A stretch of DNA of 64,000 nt from assembly GCA_046350255.1 (NCBI GenBank), contig JAXMAV010000012.1:248001-312000 (forward strand), given 5' to 3'. Below are positions 1 to 10,013 of this stretch, piece after piece. The stretch is from CALDUY01 sp046350255 (GTDB taxonomy: Bacteria > Planctomycetota > Planctomycetia > Gemmatales > Gemmataceae). Below the pieces are notes generated by a model, which saw only the letters and a list, made by a program, of their open reading frames with translations, was not told the DNA's origin and did no database searches. The position numbers were made by a program, and so were the translations under genes. How positions within the stretch are numbered: position 1 is the stretch's first letter; every line of letters starts with the position of its first letter.

Positions 1-515
1 GCCGCGCCTGCGTCAACTGCTGGGCCGCCTCGACATATGCCTGCCGATTGGCACCCAGATTGCCAAAGGCATCCAGCACTTCGAGCTGATAGGCCGGATC
101 GAGTAGCGATTGCGTCTCGCGCTGCCCATGGATGTCGATGAGCATCGCCCCGATCTGTTCCAATGTTTTCAGGGCAACGGGTTGATCGTTGACGTAGGCG
201 CCGCCTCGACCGGTCCGGCTGAGTTTGCGGGCCAGGAGGAGTTCTCCGTCGTCGAGGGTGGTATCGAGCAGGCGCTCCACCGCTTCGCGCGTGGCTGCAT
301 GAGTCAGCTCGAACCGCCCGGTGACACGAAGGTCAGCCGCTCCGCTGCGCAGCAGCTCGACCGAGCCGCGCTCGCCCAGCAGTAGCCCCAGGGCACCCAG
401 CAGCAGCGATTTACCGGCGCCGGTTTCTCCGGTCCAGGCGCAGAAGCCGGGCTGCAGTTCGACCCGGACATCTTCGATCAAAGCCAGATTCTGAACGGAT
501 AGCTCGCGGAGCATG
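1..515 (-). CDS. recN: DNA repair protein RecN, N-terminal part (runs off the window)
   Basis: This is the first ~171 residues of RecN, an SMC-like ATPase of recombinational double-strand break repair in the cytoplasm. The start MLRELSVQNLALIEDV is followed by a P-loop GETGAGKS near residues 29-36, then by the family motif TGRGGAYVNDQPV and a LIDIHGQRETQ segment typical of RecN. The coiled coil and the Walker B half lie beyond position 1. The ATG at 513-515 is the natural RecN start. The gene is separated from the pilus-like gene upstream by a strong hairpin at 589-633. The family call is confident; only the C-terminus is unseen. Confidence 0.93.
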
Positions 516-588
516 ATCACTCAACACGGGGATGATGATCGGTCGTCCACGTGCATTCTACCCGGCGCGATCAAGGCAGGACAGCCGG

Positions 589-633
589 GAAGCAGGGCCC
601 AGGGCAGATAGATTCTGCCCTGGGCCCTGCTTC
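589..633 (-). terminator. Perfect 20-bp hairpin between the pilus-like gene and recN
   Basis: The arms 589-608 and 614-633 are perfectly complementary, with a 5-nt loop (tagat). The hairpin sits 2 bp beyond the stop codon at 635. No T-run follows on either strand, so it is either a U-less terminator or an mRNA 3' end stabiliser. Confidence 0.7.
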
Positions 634-634
634 G

Positions 635-3600
635 TCAGTCGATCAGCATGAAGAACGGCACGACGTCAATGTCGTTGCGCGGATCGTAGCGAGACATCGG
701 CCCGGGGTTACCGCGACAGATGACCTTGCAGCCATTTCCGTGGGTCCTCTGGAACACCGCCACCAGCTGGCCCGAGCCATTGGTGTAGGCTCGCACCGTT
801 TCCTCGTTGTCGGTGTTGGGATCGAAGGTCAGGTAGACGTTGTTGGTCACCGTCCACTCGCGACCTGTTCGTACATCAGCGATGTTGTACGGCGGCGGCT
901 GGGCCGGCGGTCCCGCTTTGGTCACCCAGGGCAACTGGAGTTGACGCTCCTGTCCCGCTGTGAAGCCAGAGAACGCATCCGAGCTGGTGGTCTCGAAGGC
1001 CGACAGGTTGGTGCGGTCCACGATGGCGAACATGCGGTAGCGGACGTGTTTGTTCTCGTCCTTGCCGATCTCCAGCCCCAGGCGCGCCGGGGTGACGCTA
1101 TCATCGGTCACTTCGAAGAAGCCAACCGTCAACCACACCGCGTAGACATTGCCGTGGTCAACTGGCCGAGGGCACCTTGGTGGTAACTCGGCTTTCACGG
1201 TACCGGATGTAGGGAGGTGGCGGCGGAGTACCTGCTGTCGATCCGGCACATTGAACCAGTTGGCACGCAGGATGGTGTCATCAAGGCCGGTCACCGTGGC
1301 CCGGTTGGCAATACAGCCGTGGCAGCCGGGCTAGCACCATACCCCATGGCAGACTCCAGATGGGGCGGTCGATGGGAGTACCCATAGGAAGCCCCAGGGC
1401 CGTCACCACGTTGTTGTTGTCGGTGGGACGAAGTACTGGGTTGTACTGCCCACTGTAGGCGGGCGCCCGCCTCGGTCACGCCGGTGCTGCGTTGAATTAG
1501 CGTCGGAAAGCATCATCGATGATCTTGTCCGGCTGCAGTCCCAGTTGAACGAGTTCCCTGCTGCGGATCGGCGATGGCCCGAAGATGTCCGGCACTCCAC
1601 ACCGAGTTGATGTTCACCGCCCCGCCCATCACCCGGTCCATGGTTACCAGTGCGTTGCCGAGGTCGCGGTGCCACTGTCACGAACTCAAGAAGCGATACA
1701 GACGGCTCGTCGATCACCTTGAGGCGACGCGTGCCCGCAGCTGGCCGCCGCAGTGGGCCTCTCCGCCTCCGAACTCCTGGGTGACCAGGTGCGGAGTCGG
1801 GCGAAACATGCAACAATTCCGCCGAAGGTTGATGACGTTGCGATCCAGGTGGATCAACCAGTCGTGCGGCAGTCGCAGCATGGTCTCGTCGCCACCGCTA
1901 GGTGGAGTTCCTTGGCAGCGTTGAGCAGGGCCTGGGTGTCGTTGAACGAGTTCTGCCGGTAAAGGTATTCTTGGCACTTTCCATCGCCGGAGGCGGCATG
2001 ACCGGCAGGATCAGCCGCCGCCGCTGCTGAATCGCGGCCGTGTACGAGCTGCAGGTACCCGTAGGTTTGCCGATCAGCATGATCCCCGCGGCAGGGTCGG
2101 ATTGGCGCCATCGGTATCGAAGTATCGGCCATCCTCCACCATGTTGTCGGGATGCTCGACAAAGTCGATGGTCACGAACAGGTTGTAGTTGGGCATGCCA
2201 GGGTTGAGCTGCTCCGGCAGCGGCGGGAAGGCCAGACGCTGCAGAGGATGGTGACCTTCGGCTTGTTCTTGTTCACCGGATCGTTTTGCCGGCAGCGTGT
2301 AAGTTCAGGTCGGTGGACTTCAGGGCTCGGCTGCGGGAAGTTCGGATCGCACAGGGCGGTTCATCGGATCGGTGAAGAACTTCACGTCAGGCATACGACG
2401 TAGAACCGTTCGTTCTTCGTCGGTGCTCCGTTGAAGAATGGCGTTTTGTTCACGAACTTGGGGATGGTCGAATCACCCCAGTTCGACATCGATCTTCTTG
2501 ATGCACGACGGGTTGCCTCCCTTGTTGAAGTCAGGATCGCCCGTAAAGTTGCCCGGGTCGCGCACGCTTGCGTTGGCGTCCTTCTGCAGGTCGCCTTCGG
2601 CCAGCACGATGCGATACATGGGATACTGCTGGGTCCCCGCCATGTCCTGGGCAGCCAGACGAGCGATTGTGTCATTCATGCCAGACAGCGTTGAATCATC
2701 GGGCACCGGGTTGTACAGCTCGGCCCAGACGTTGACGTTGTAGTTCTTCGTCGAATCGACCTTGTCGTTGGTGGCCAGCAGCGAGCCATCCTCGTTGTCG
2801 TACTGCACGTAAGGTCTCGTTCAGCACAAGACGCGGCATCTCCGAAACCGACCACCTTTTCAACGATGGTGTTCCCACCCGAGGTGAAGTTGCACCACTC
2901 AAAAACGGTCAGATAGTCGTCCACATCGATGTAATCGACGATGTTGACCGCCAGCTGAGCCAGGGCGCGGATAGCCCGAAACTCCGGGGTATCGGTCTTG
3001 TTGAACGTGCTGTACACCGCGCCGTTCCCCTGCGCCCGGTGGCCTGGCGCCGCGCGCCTCGGGCTATAGGTCGGCGGCGAACTGCTGCCGATCCGGACAC
3101 TGCCTGCTGATACTGCTGCAGGCGGTCTTCCCATTGGCGTCCGCCGTCATGTCCGCCGGGTCGATTTTCCCAGTGGGCGCTGTTCGGCGTGGGATACAGT
3201 ACAGGTGCAGAAGCAGGTTCACCCGTTGCCGTTGCGTCCGCAGCCCGGCCAGTGTGTTCCGCAGCTGCCGGCATCGAATTCGCTGTTCGCCGGGATCACG
3301 TCGCCCGGAAGTTCGCCGGGATGGGGAATGGGATGCCGTTGTTGCCCGCCAGCGATGCAGCGAATGCCGTTGGCCTTCGGCCAAGCCCAGGGTATCGGAC
3401 GAGTCCGGCAGGTTCGTACCCATGCCGTTGTTCGCCACTGGATCCATACGTACGGCGTTGCGGGACGATCCAGGTCGGCCGACAGCAGGGTGATCTGGTT
3501 GCGACGACGCGTGGCGTTGGTGCCAGTCCAGGGTTATAGCGAGCAGACCACGCAGATCCGACGTGCATGTCACTGCCGAGGCCACCGCCATCGCGCACGC

Positions 3601-5025
3601 ACCGCACCAGGTCCTTCAATGGGAAGCGACGGTTACTGCCCTGGTCAGGTGTCGTCGCCTGGCGCGGTGTAGGGCCGAGTAGATGGAAGCGTGGTCTGGA
3701 TTCTCGGCCGTGCCGCCGTTGCTGAACAGGTACCCGTGGTGAAGTCAGGGAAGGCGTTGTAGGCGTTACCCGTTCCCGCAGTCGCCACCATACATCGTCG
3801 ACTGACTCTTACCAGCGTCTTCCTTCCGGCCGTTGTAGTCGACCTGGCTCCAACCACGAACTGGACGTCCACCGTGATCCTTTGGCCGTGGGATCCGTCT
3901 CTTCGGTCGGGCTGGCCCATTGCCGGTGCTGGGTTGTTCGTGTCGTATCGCCCGGCATACCTGCCGCGCTGGCTCGTGGCCGATGAGCCGTAGTAGATGT
4001 TCTCCCTCTGCGTTATCAACATTCAACAACCGCTGGGGGTTGATCTCCCAGGCGCTGACCCCTGGTTGCTGCGATGCTCCTGGTTCGGGAACGTGCCACC
4101 CATCAGGTTTCCGATCACGTTCAGATCCAACCGCCCCAGCCAGGTCGAGAATCAGCACCAGCATCTTGTACTTGCGGCCATCATTCGTGACCATCACCGG
4201 CACCGATGTCAATCCAGCTGCTATCCGCATACCGGGTACGCCGTCCAGGTTCTTCGTCGCCGCCCGAGCGGTCGGGCGAAGGTCACGCTTCCGGAGGTGT
4301 GATACTGGTCGGTCGGTCGAGAAGCGTCTTGTACTTGCCAATCTGGCTCGTGAAGTTCGTGTTCGCGCACTTCCAGATCGCCGAAGTAGTAATCGCGATG
4401 GTACGATGGCGCGACGATCTTCCCGGTGAACGGATCGATCTGTGCCGAAGCAGATTATTGTGATCCGGATAGGTATACGGAACGGCCCCCGTCGGAATGT
4501 GAGGGCTGCTTGGCAGGATCGACAGGTCCGGCGTGCGCTCAATCTGCGGCGGGTTCCCGGTCAAGTGGCAGCAGGTATCGTTCCGGATCGCGGATTTTGA
4601 GATCGGCGTAGTAGAGATAGTTCAAGAGCGCCAGGTCATCGACCATAGTTCCCCGCTCCCGTAGGATGCTGGTAGCTGATGCGGCCGAGAATGCCTGTGT
4701 AGGGCTTGTCGTTGATCTGACTGGGGTTCCACCCATACATGTTCCGGGCCAGGCTATGCCCGCGGAGTGCGGAGTAGACCCCTGCATCGGTGTCGTTGCA
4801 ATCGTAGATGATCTGCCCCAGCGCATACGCGAAGGCCGCCTCAGGGTCGATCTGCGGGCGAAACTGTGTCTCGGCCTCGCGAGCCACTCGGGCCGAGGCC
4901 TCCTGCGCGTTCGCCACGTAGACAAACGAGATGCCCACGATGGCGAACAGGGTCATCAACGCCAGCACCACCATGAGGATCATGGCGCGTCGGCCGCGGG
5001 GGCGATTGGTCCGTTTCAGGATCAT
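635..5025 (-). pseudogene. Large PilX-like pilus/secretion assembly protein, broken by many frame changes
   Basis: The N-terminus (4636-5025) is intact. It has a basic stretch, then a hydrophobic helix (AMILMVVLALMTLFAIVGIS) and a QEASARVAREAET segment, as in PilX-type minor pilins. The C-terminus (635-1294, ending VVPFFMLID) is also intact. Between them, coherent peptides keep changing frame: LALLNYLYYADLKIRDPERY near 4600, KYKMLVLILDLAG near 4150, ALAQLAVNIVDYIDVDDY near 2950, MPRLVLNET near 2840, VQYDNEDGSLLATNDKVDS near 2780. Read together they imply one gene of about 1450 codons, last in the pseudopilin cluster. The likely role is in assembly or capping of the fibre, by position and N-terminus only. 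The cause could be sequencing error or decay; because the pieces remain well conserved, I favour error. Confidence 0.7.
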
Positions 5026-5117
5026 GATCTGTCGTCTCCATCACCTGGCCACGGGAAGGCCGGCCGTTCTCGGGGTTCCCTCCTGGGGGGGAGGAGGAAA
5101 GTGTACCTGTCCGTTTC

Positions 5118-5137
5118 CCACCGTTTGTGAACGGTGG
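5118..5137 (-). terminator. Hairpin between GspJ-like gene and the broken PilX-like gene
   Basis: An 8-bp perfect stem (5118-5125 with 5130-5137) and a TGTG loop lie just after the stop of the GspJ-like gene. There is no T-run. It may be an internal attenuator or processing site rather than a full terminator. Confidence 0.4.
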
Positions 5138-5158
5138 CTGGGAGACTCCCTCCCGGCG

Positions 5159-6433
5159 TTACATGTCCTGGATCAAGCTGACTTGACGGGTCTGCTTCGT
5201 CTTGTTGTCCCAGATGCGCAAGGCGATTTGAATGGCCCGGATGCGGATCGGTTTTGTCCCCACCACATTGGAAAACATCGGGATGGCCTGGCCGGATCGC
5301 TGGTCCACTCGCGCCCACGTCGAGTAATCCCACTTGTCATCTTTTAACTGCGACCAGGTGTCAAACACGCGGGCGGTGTTCGGAATCTCAGAGTTAGCGG
5401 TTTGGCCGGGGGGATTCCCAGTGAACATCATCCGGTACTTGTCGATCTGGCCATCAAAGAGATGAATGAAGTTCTCCTCGGCCCCTACGTAGCCCTCCGA
5501 ACCCAGCAGCACGCGAATCTCCATGGAGATTACATCGGTCAACAGCACGTCGCTGCCAGACAGGGTAGTGCTTTCATCCTGCAAGCGCGGATAGTTCAGC
5601 GGAGCCACGTTGAGCGCCAGACTTGGAGGGGTAGAATTCCCAAACCGCCGCGCCGGCATGGTGATGTCGGCTGGCGTGTTGAATGCCAGGTTGGTCCCGT
5701 CGGCGAACTGGCTCACCTCGAGGTACTGATTTGCCTGCCCCGATGGCACCGCGCCAATGGAGTCCACATCGTCCCGCGAGGGGACTAACAGTCGCTGCCG
5801 CAAGTACAGCGTGTTGAGCGGCAAGGGCGATCCCGAGGTAGCGTTGGGATCCTCGGTGTCTTCGCCGCCCGGCACTGGTCGCAGAAACACCGCCACTTCC
5901 GCCCACGACGATGTGTACTCGTTGGTGCCATCCTGGTAACGACTATCTGGCTGCGGCAGACTCAACAGCGGCGAACCCGCTGGCACCGTCGCCCGGAAGT
6001 AGTCACTCCGCTGTCCACCGCGTAGCCGCACCGTGAAATGCATTCCATGGTCCCGGGCGCGAAACGACGGCGCATTGTCCAGGTCGTTGCCCTCGTTGAA
6101 GTAGGCGGCGCCGGTCGTGTTCGTGGGCGCACTGTTCTGCCAGATGCGGAAGAAACCCATCCGCGGCGGACCTTCCTGCCAGAAGTTCGGGTCGCTCAGT
6201 CGCTTGCGGCCCTCGAAGTGGTCGGCAGACAGCAGGCGGCGCAGCGTGCTCGTCGCCGTTCGCAGACGGGTGTTCAGATCGCCCACCGCCTTCAGATCGC
6301 GGAACGTCTTGGCTCCCGCCGAGAAGGCCTCGGCCAGGATGTACATGATGAAGACGATCAGGGCCATCGCCACAAGCAACTCCACCATCGTGAAGCCGCA
6401 ACGACCCGCTCCATTCCTGTGTTGCCGTCTCAT
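5159..6433 (-). CDS. GspJ/PilW-like minor pseudopilin
   Basis: This 424-residue protein has a type III (prepilin) signal. After a short basic leader, CG^FTMVELLVAM gives a cleavage site after Gly13 with Glu at mature position 5, followed by a hydrophobic helix to about residue 34. The rest is a long periplasmic domain of the size and type seen in GspJ/PilW minor pilins. The longer open frame reaches 6649, but the ATG at 6433 lies right before the basic leader and has a GGGGAG ribosome site 8-9 nt upstream. It follows the PilV-like gene by 17 bp and is surely co-transcribed with it. Assignment as GspJ rather than another minor pseudopilin rests on length and order. Confidence 0.8.
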   Translation of the reverse strand: MRRQHRNGAGRCGFTMVELLVAMALIVFIMYILAEAFSAGAKTFRDLKAVGDLNTRLRTATSTLRRLLSADHFEGRKRLSDPNFWQEGPPRMGFFRIWQNSAPTNTTGAAYFNEGNDLDNAPSFRARDHGMHFTVRLRGGQRSDYFRATVPAGSPLLSLPQPDSRYQDGTNEYTSSWAEVAVFLRPVPGGEDTEDPNATSGSPLPLNTLYLRQRLLVPSRDDVDSIGAVPSGQANQYLEVSQFADGTNLAFNTPADITMPARRFGNSTPPSLALNVAPLNYPRLQDESTTLSGSDVLLTDVISMEIRVLLGSEGYVGAEENFIHLFDGQIDKYRMMFTGNPPGQTANSEIPNTARVFDTWSQLKDDKWDYSTWARVDQRSGQAIPMFSNVVGTKPIRIRAIQIALRIWDNKTKQTRQVSLIQDM

Positions 6434-6450
6434 GGTCCTGTCTCCCCTGT

Positions 6451-7392
6451 TCACGGCTTCCAGGATGTGCCGCGTTCGACCACCGCAATGGCGCTGGGCA
6501 TCTCGGTGACCAGCTTCATCGCCGCCACCCGGATCGGTCGGTCCAGCTCTATCATCATCTTGTCGCTGGCAGTGTCGGTGACGTTCTCCACCCGGTAACA
6601 CAGGCCGGTGACCGGCTGGCCCGTCGGTTGCGTTGTGTCCAGAATCCACCGTCCCTTGCGCAGGTCAGGCCGATCTCCGCTCCATTGAATCTCGACCGAA
6701 GTGCTGCTCAGGGCGCCGCCGGAGCTCACCTGGTAGACGCGCTCGGGGTCGGAGTTGTCGGTGTCGCGCTGGCTATAGACGATGACCGTCAGCTCGGCCA
6801 GTTCGGCGTTAGTATTGCGCGGCCGACGCAGCAGATACGCCCAGGTGTAGGTGCCGGGACGATTGACGTAGTTGATTGATCCCGTTGTGTTCTGCTTCGC
6901 CCCGCCAAAAGTGTCGAACTCAATCTCGTCGTTGAAGGTGAACCAGCGATTGGCAAGAGCCTGCGTCACTGAGCCACTCGATTTGGTAATGCCGGGCGCT
7001 ACTCTCTTGATACCCACCGAATTGAATGGCGCGGCAGAGGTCGAGCGGCCCACATACTTCAGCGGGGGCGCAGGCGGATCCGCCTGGCCCTGGAAGCGGA
7101 TCACCATGGCTGGGTCGATCAACAACGGATGACTGGCCGCGTTCGGATTGGTGACAGCCGTAAACTCGTTGGTGATGGTGGCATCGTTGCGGAAATCCAG
7201 GGCGGACGCCAGCGCGGCGGCGTTGGCCGCGATGTGCGCTGCGCGATCATCACGGATGGCCCGGGCCATGCTCAGCGCGCCCAGTGGAAACAGGGTCAGC
7301 AGCGCCAGCATCCCCACGCCCATGATGAAGATCGCTGTCAACACTTCCAGCAGCGAGATACCCGGGCGTTGTCCGGTCGGTCGCAGGAGCAT
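6451..7392 (-). CDS. PilV/GspI-like minor pseudopilin
   Basis: This 313-residue protein has a prepilin signal: the leader MLLRPTGQRPG is cut before ISLLEVLTAIF, with Glu at mature position 5. SLLEVL is characteristic of the PilV/GspI group. A hydrophobic helix with the pattern MGVGMLALLTLFPLGA follows, then a soluble domain. The start at 7392 is preferred over the ORF limit at 7479 because it directly precedes the leader and follows a GTGAGG ribosome site. It lies 7 bp after the GspH-like gene, in the same operon. Confidence 0.8.
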   Translation of the reverse strand: MLLRPTGQRPGISLLEVLTAIFIMGVGMLALLTLFPLGALSMARAIRDDRAAHIAANAAALASALDFRNDATITNEFTAVTNPNAASHPLLIDPAMVIRFQGQADPPAPPLKYVGRSTSAAPFNSVGIKRVAPGITKSSGSVTQALANRWFTFNDEIEFDTFGGAKQNTTGSINYVNRPGTYTWAYLLRRPRNTNAELAELTVIVYSQRDTDNSDPERVYQVSSGGALSSTSVEIQWSGDRPDLRKGRWILDTTQPTGQPVTGLCYRVENVTDTASDKMMIELDRPIRVAAMKLVTEMPSAIAVVERGTSWKP

Positions 7393-7399
7393 GATTGCC

Positions 7400-8323
7400 T
7401 CACATTCCGGAAGATCGTGCGTCCATGGCGAACAGATAGGGATCTGATCCCGGCGCCACGGGATGAGCGGCCACGGCACCTGTCCGCGGCTGGATGGTGA
7501 TTAGCGTGGGATGCCCCGCATTCTTGTCGCTGCCGTTGGTGCCATCGCGCACCCACAGAATCGCCATCGCGTTGCCAGTGCTGCGGCCGATGAGGCCGCC
7601 ACTGGGTGCGAACACGATGTCGAAATACGTTTGCCCACTGACCACCGTCAGGTTTGCCGACGCGCCCGACGAGCAATCAATGATGACCGGTTCCGGCAAC
7701 AGGATATCCTGCTCACCCACCAGGGGGATCGGCTGCCGGATGATGCGGTAGTTCACCGGCTCATTGTTGTAAGCAGGAATCGGACTCGGCGGCGGATTCG
7801 GCCCCGGCAGAGTCATTGTGCCTTGTGCCAGGTCCAGCACATTGCCCGACCCACCCGTGGGGACGTTGGTAATCCGGTGTACAATGCCCGTCCCGTAGAT
7901 CTCCAGATAATCACCCGCCTCAGCCAGGATATGGTTCGTGTTATTGGGGTCGTTGCCGAACCGTTTGCTGGTCGGAAGACTGAACCAGGCTCGAGCTGCC
8001 TGAAAGGCTGGCGTGGTTACCTCGTCGTTGCAACCAACGAACCGACCCAGGCCCGAATCGACCGGCTGCTGGATGTACTGCAGCCGGTTTACCACGGTCC
8101 CATTCTGATACAGCCGCACACCCGTCGGCACCCGATCGCGTAGCGCCATCTGACGGGCCATGACCAGCGTACCCTGCAACTGATCCGCCGCACGCGAGAC
8201 CAGCTCTCGATCCTGGTAGCGCGGGAAATATAGCGCCGTCAGTCCCATCAGGAAGATGATGATGGTGATCACCACCAGCAGCTCCACCAGGGTCATGCCG
8301 GAGCGATCTTGGCGTGTGCGCAT
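7400..8323 (-). CDS. GspH-like minor pseudopilin
   Basis: This 307-residue protein has a prepilin signal, MRTRQDRSG^MTLVELLVV, with cleavage after Gly9 and Glu at mature +5, followed by a hydrophobic helix. The conserved segment after it (AADQLQGTLVMARQMALRD) is typical of GspH/FimT pseudopilins, which carry a helix for packing in the fibre core. The remaining part is a beta-rich soluble domain. The ATG at 8323 fits the leader better than the upstream one at 8380, which would overlap the preceding gene. It sits in the pseudopilin operon, 25 bp after the previous gene. Confidence 0.8.
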   Translation of the reverse strand: MRTRQDRSGMTLVELLVVITIIIFLMGLTALYFPRYQDRELVSRAADQLQGTLVMARQMALRDRVPTGVRLYQNGTVVNRLQYIQQPVDSGLGRFVGCNDEVTTPAFQAARAWFSLPTSKRFGNDPNNTNHILAEAGDYLEIYGTGIVHRITNVPTGGSGNVLDLAQGTMTLPGPNPPPSPIPAYNNEPVNYRIIRQPIPLVGEQDILLPEPVIIDCSSGASANLTVVSGQTYFDIVFAPSGGLIGRSTGNAMAILWVRDGTNGSDKNAGHPTLITIQPRTGAVAAHPVAPGSDPYLFAMDARSSGM

Positions 8324-8348
8324 GATGCCTCTCCCCAGAGCGTCCGCC

Positions 8349-9101
8349 TCAATCCGGAATGGTGATGTTGTCATCCGCATCCACCTGCGAGGTGATGACC
8401 AGGTTGTGGTTGCTCGACGAACTCACGTCCACCTGCACCCCGGCCTTGCCGTTGGCACCCATCGACACGATGCCCAGCGTCGAGGCCGCGTTCTTGTAGT
8501 TACGACTGAACAGCAGGGGCTTACTCCAGCCATCGACAATGGCCTGAACCTGCTTGTTGGTCAGCCCGGAAATGTTGGTGGGATTCGTTTGAATCTGCTG
8601 AATCAGCGAGGTGCCAAGTTGATCGACGCTCAGGTCGGCGTGCGATGGGCCCCGTTCGAGAATCATTTGCAGGCAGATCCCCTGCTGCACGTCGGCCGGG
8701 TATTGCGCCGCAGTGGTCGAATTCAGACCAAGCCCCAACCCATCGAGATACTGTTTGTAAGGCTGCCAGACACCGATCGATGGCATCTTCGTTGGGTCGT
8801 ATATTTCCACAAACGAAATCGGAAAGGCCTGCTTGATCCGCTGGTTGATCAGCTGATCGCGGGTGACGCCGGAAGGCAACGGATCACGTCGCGCCTTGTC
8901 CACCACAGCCTTCCACTGCGAGTCCAGCACAGCCTTCAGCTTGCCCAGATTCGCAATCGTCGCCTGAGCCGGGCCAGTGTCGCGCATCCGCAAGATGGCA
9001 TACGCGCCAATTCCCATCAGAATCATGATGATCACCACCGCAATCAGCATCTCGGCCAGGGTGAAACCGGCCCGCCGAGAAGGAGTCGTTCTCTGCTGCA
9101 T
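8349..9101 (-). CDS. Prepilin-like protein (pseudopilin)
   Basis: This 250-residue protein has leader MQQRTTPSRRAG cut before FTLAEMLIAVVIIMI, with Glu at mature +5, and one N-terminal hydrophobic helix. Its soluble part matches no subtype I can name. Length and order suggest a minor pseudopilin, possibly GspK- or GspG-like. The ATG at 9101 is used because the ORF limit at 9224 runs into the upstream gene; an AGGACC stretch precedes it. Spacing to the neighbour upstream is 13 bp. Confidence 0.75.
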   Translation of the reverse strand: MQQRTTPSRRAGFTLAEMLIAVVIIMILMGIGAYAILRMRDTGPAQATIANLGKLKAVLDSQWKAVVDKARRDPLPSGVTRDQLINQRIKQAFPISFVEIYDPTKMPSIGVWQPYKQYLDGLGLGLNSTTAAQYPADVQQGICLQMILERGPSHADLSVDQLGTSLIQQIQTNPTNISGLTNKQVQAIVDGWSKPLLFSRNYKNAASTLGIVSMGANGKAGVQVDVSSSSNHNLVITSQVDADDNITIPD

Positions 9102-9114
9102 GGTCGGTCCTCGG

Positions 9115-9972
9115 TTACGATTGCGGTTCGCCCAGCTGCGCGCCACTGAAGTTGGCCAGATCGTCCGTCCCGTTGTTGGCATCGCCGTACCCGTTCCCCG
9201 GGCTCCACGACGAACCTCCAGCACCGAACAACATGTTGGGCCCCGCCGAGATGATCTGGTACGTCTTGGGATTCACCCAGTTACCTGAGCTGCCGTACGG
9301 ACTGACCGTGCTGGCACCGAACGTCTCTGCATGCGTGCTGTCGTAGTTGTTCGGCGAGTAAGCCCCAAAGAAGGCGTAGGGCGTATTCCACGGGTCGCGA
9401 TACTGGAAGAAGGTCCCACTCGGCCCAGCACTCAAACGCGAGGGCACGAACGAATAAAACGGCCCGATGCGCTCGCCTCCGCTGGCGGTGGGATCCAGTG
9501 GATTGTTGGAGAAGCCCAGACAGCGGCGATTGGCCACGTCCGTCATGCCACCCAGGTAAAAGGTGAGACACTCCGACCCAGTCAGGGTGGCCCCCCCCGC
9601 CGTCCCTGCCGCTGCGGGACCCCAGGTCACCGTGCCGCCATTGGTGATGAAGCGCCGGCCAAACATCTTGCGCAGCACGTTTGCCGACCGCTTCACCTCG
9701 GCATCGGTGGTGGTGCGATATACATTGATGTCGTTGAACAACCGCAACTTGCTGGGCAGGTACTCAATCTGCCCATAGGCTGCCCGGGCGGTCTCAAGCG
9801 ACTGCTGCATCCGCGTAATGTCGGACGATGCCCCCATCCACGCCTGCATCTTCAGGACGCGCGAGGCGGCCGCCACCACCAGCGCTGCCAGGATGGCGAT
9901 GATCGTGATCACCACCAGCAGTTCGACGGCCGTGAACGCCGGTCGCTTCCTACCGGCCCAGGTACGCTTCAT
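9115..9972 (-). CDS. GspG-like major pseudopilin candidate
   Basis: This 285-residue protein begins MKRTWAGRKRPA^FTAVELLVVITIIAIL, a prepilin signal whose residue before the cut is Ala12 instead of the usual Gly. A hydrophobic helix runs to about residue 38. The mature domain ends in a segment like those of GspG-type proteins (DPWNTPY, then YQIISAGPN). That DPWG/N...ISAGPD-like pattern marks the C-terminal region of GspG, so this is the best major-pseudopilin candidate, although it is about twice the usual GspG length. The start is set by a GAGGAAG ribosome site. It directly follows gspF by 41 bp. Confidence 0.78.
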   Translation of the reverse strand: MKRTWAGRKRPAFTAVELLVVITIIAILAALVVAAASRVLKMQAWMGASSDITRMQQSLETARAAYGQIEYLPSKLRLFNDINVYRTTTDAEVKRSANVLRKMFGRRFITNGGTVTWGPAAAGTAGGATLTGSECLTFYLGGMTDVANRRCLGFSNNPLDPTASGGERIGPFYSFVPSRLSAGPSGTFFQYRDPWNTPYAFFGAYSPNNYDSTHAETFGASTVSPYGSSGNWVNPKTYQIISAGPNMLFGAGGSSWSPGNGYGDANNGTDDLANFSGAQLGEPQS

Positions 9973-10013
9973 GTCTCACTTCCTCGTTGTCTGCGTCAGG
10001 CTTCCACCCGGGT

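Noticed and set aside
110..385. Plus-strand frames opposite recN and the pilus cluster
   Set aside because: They are antisense shadows of strongly recognised minus-strand genes.
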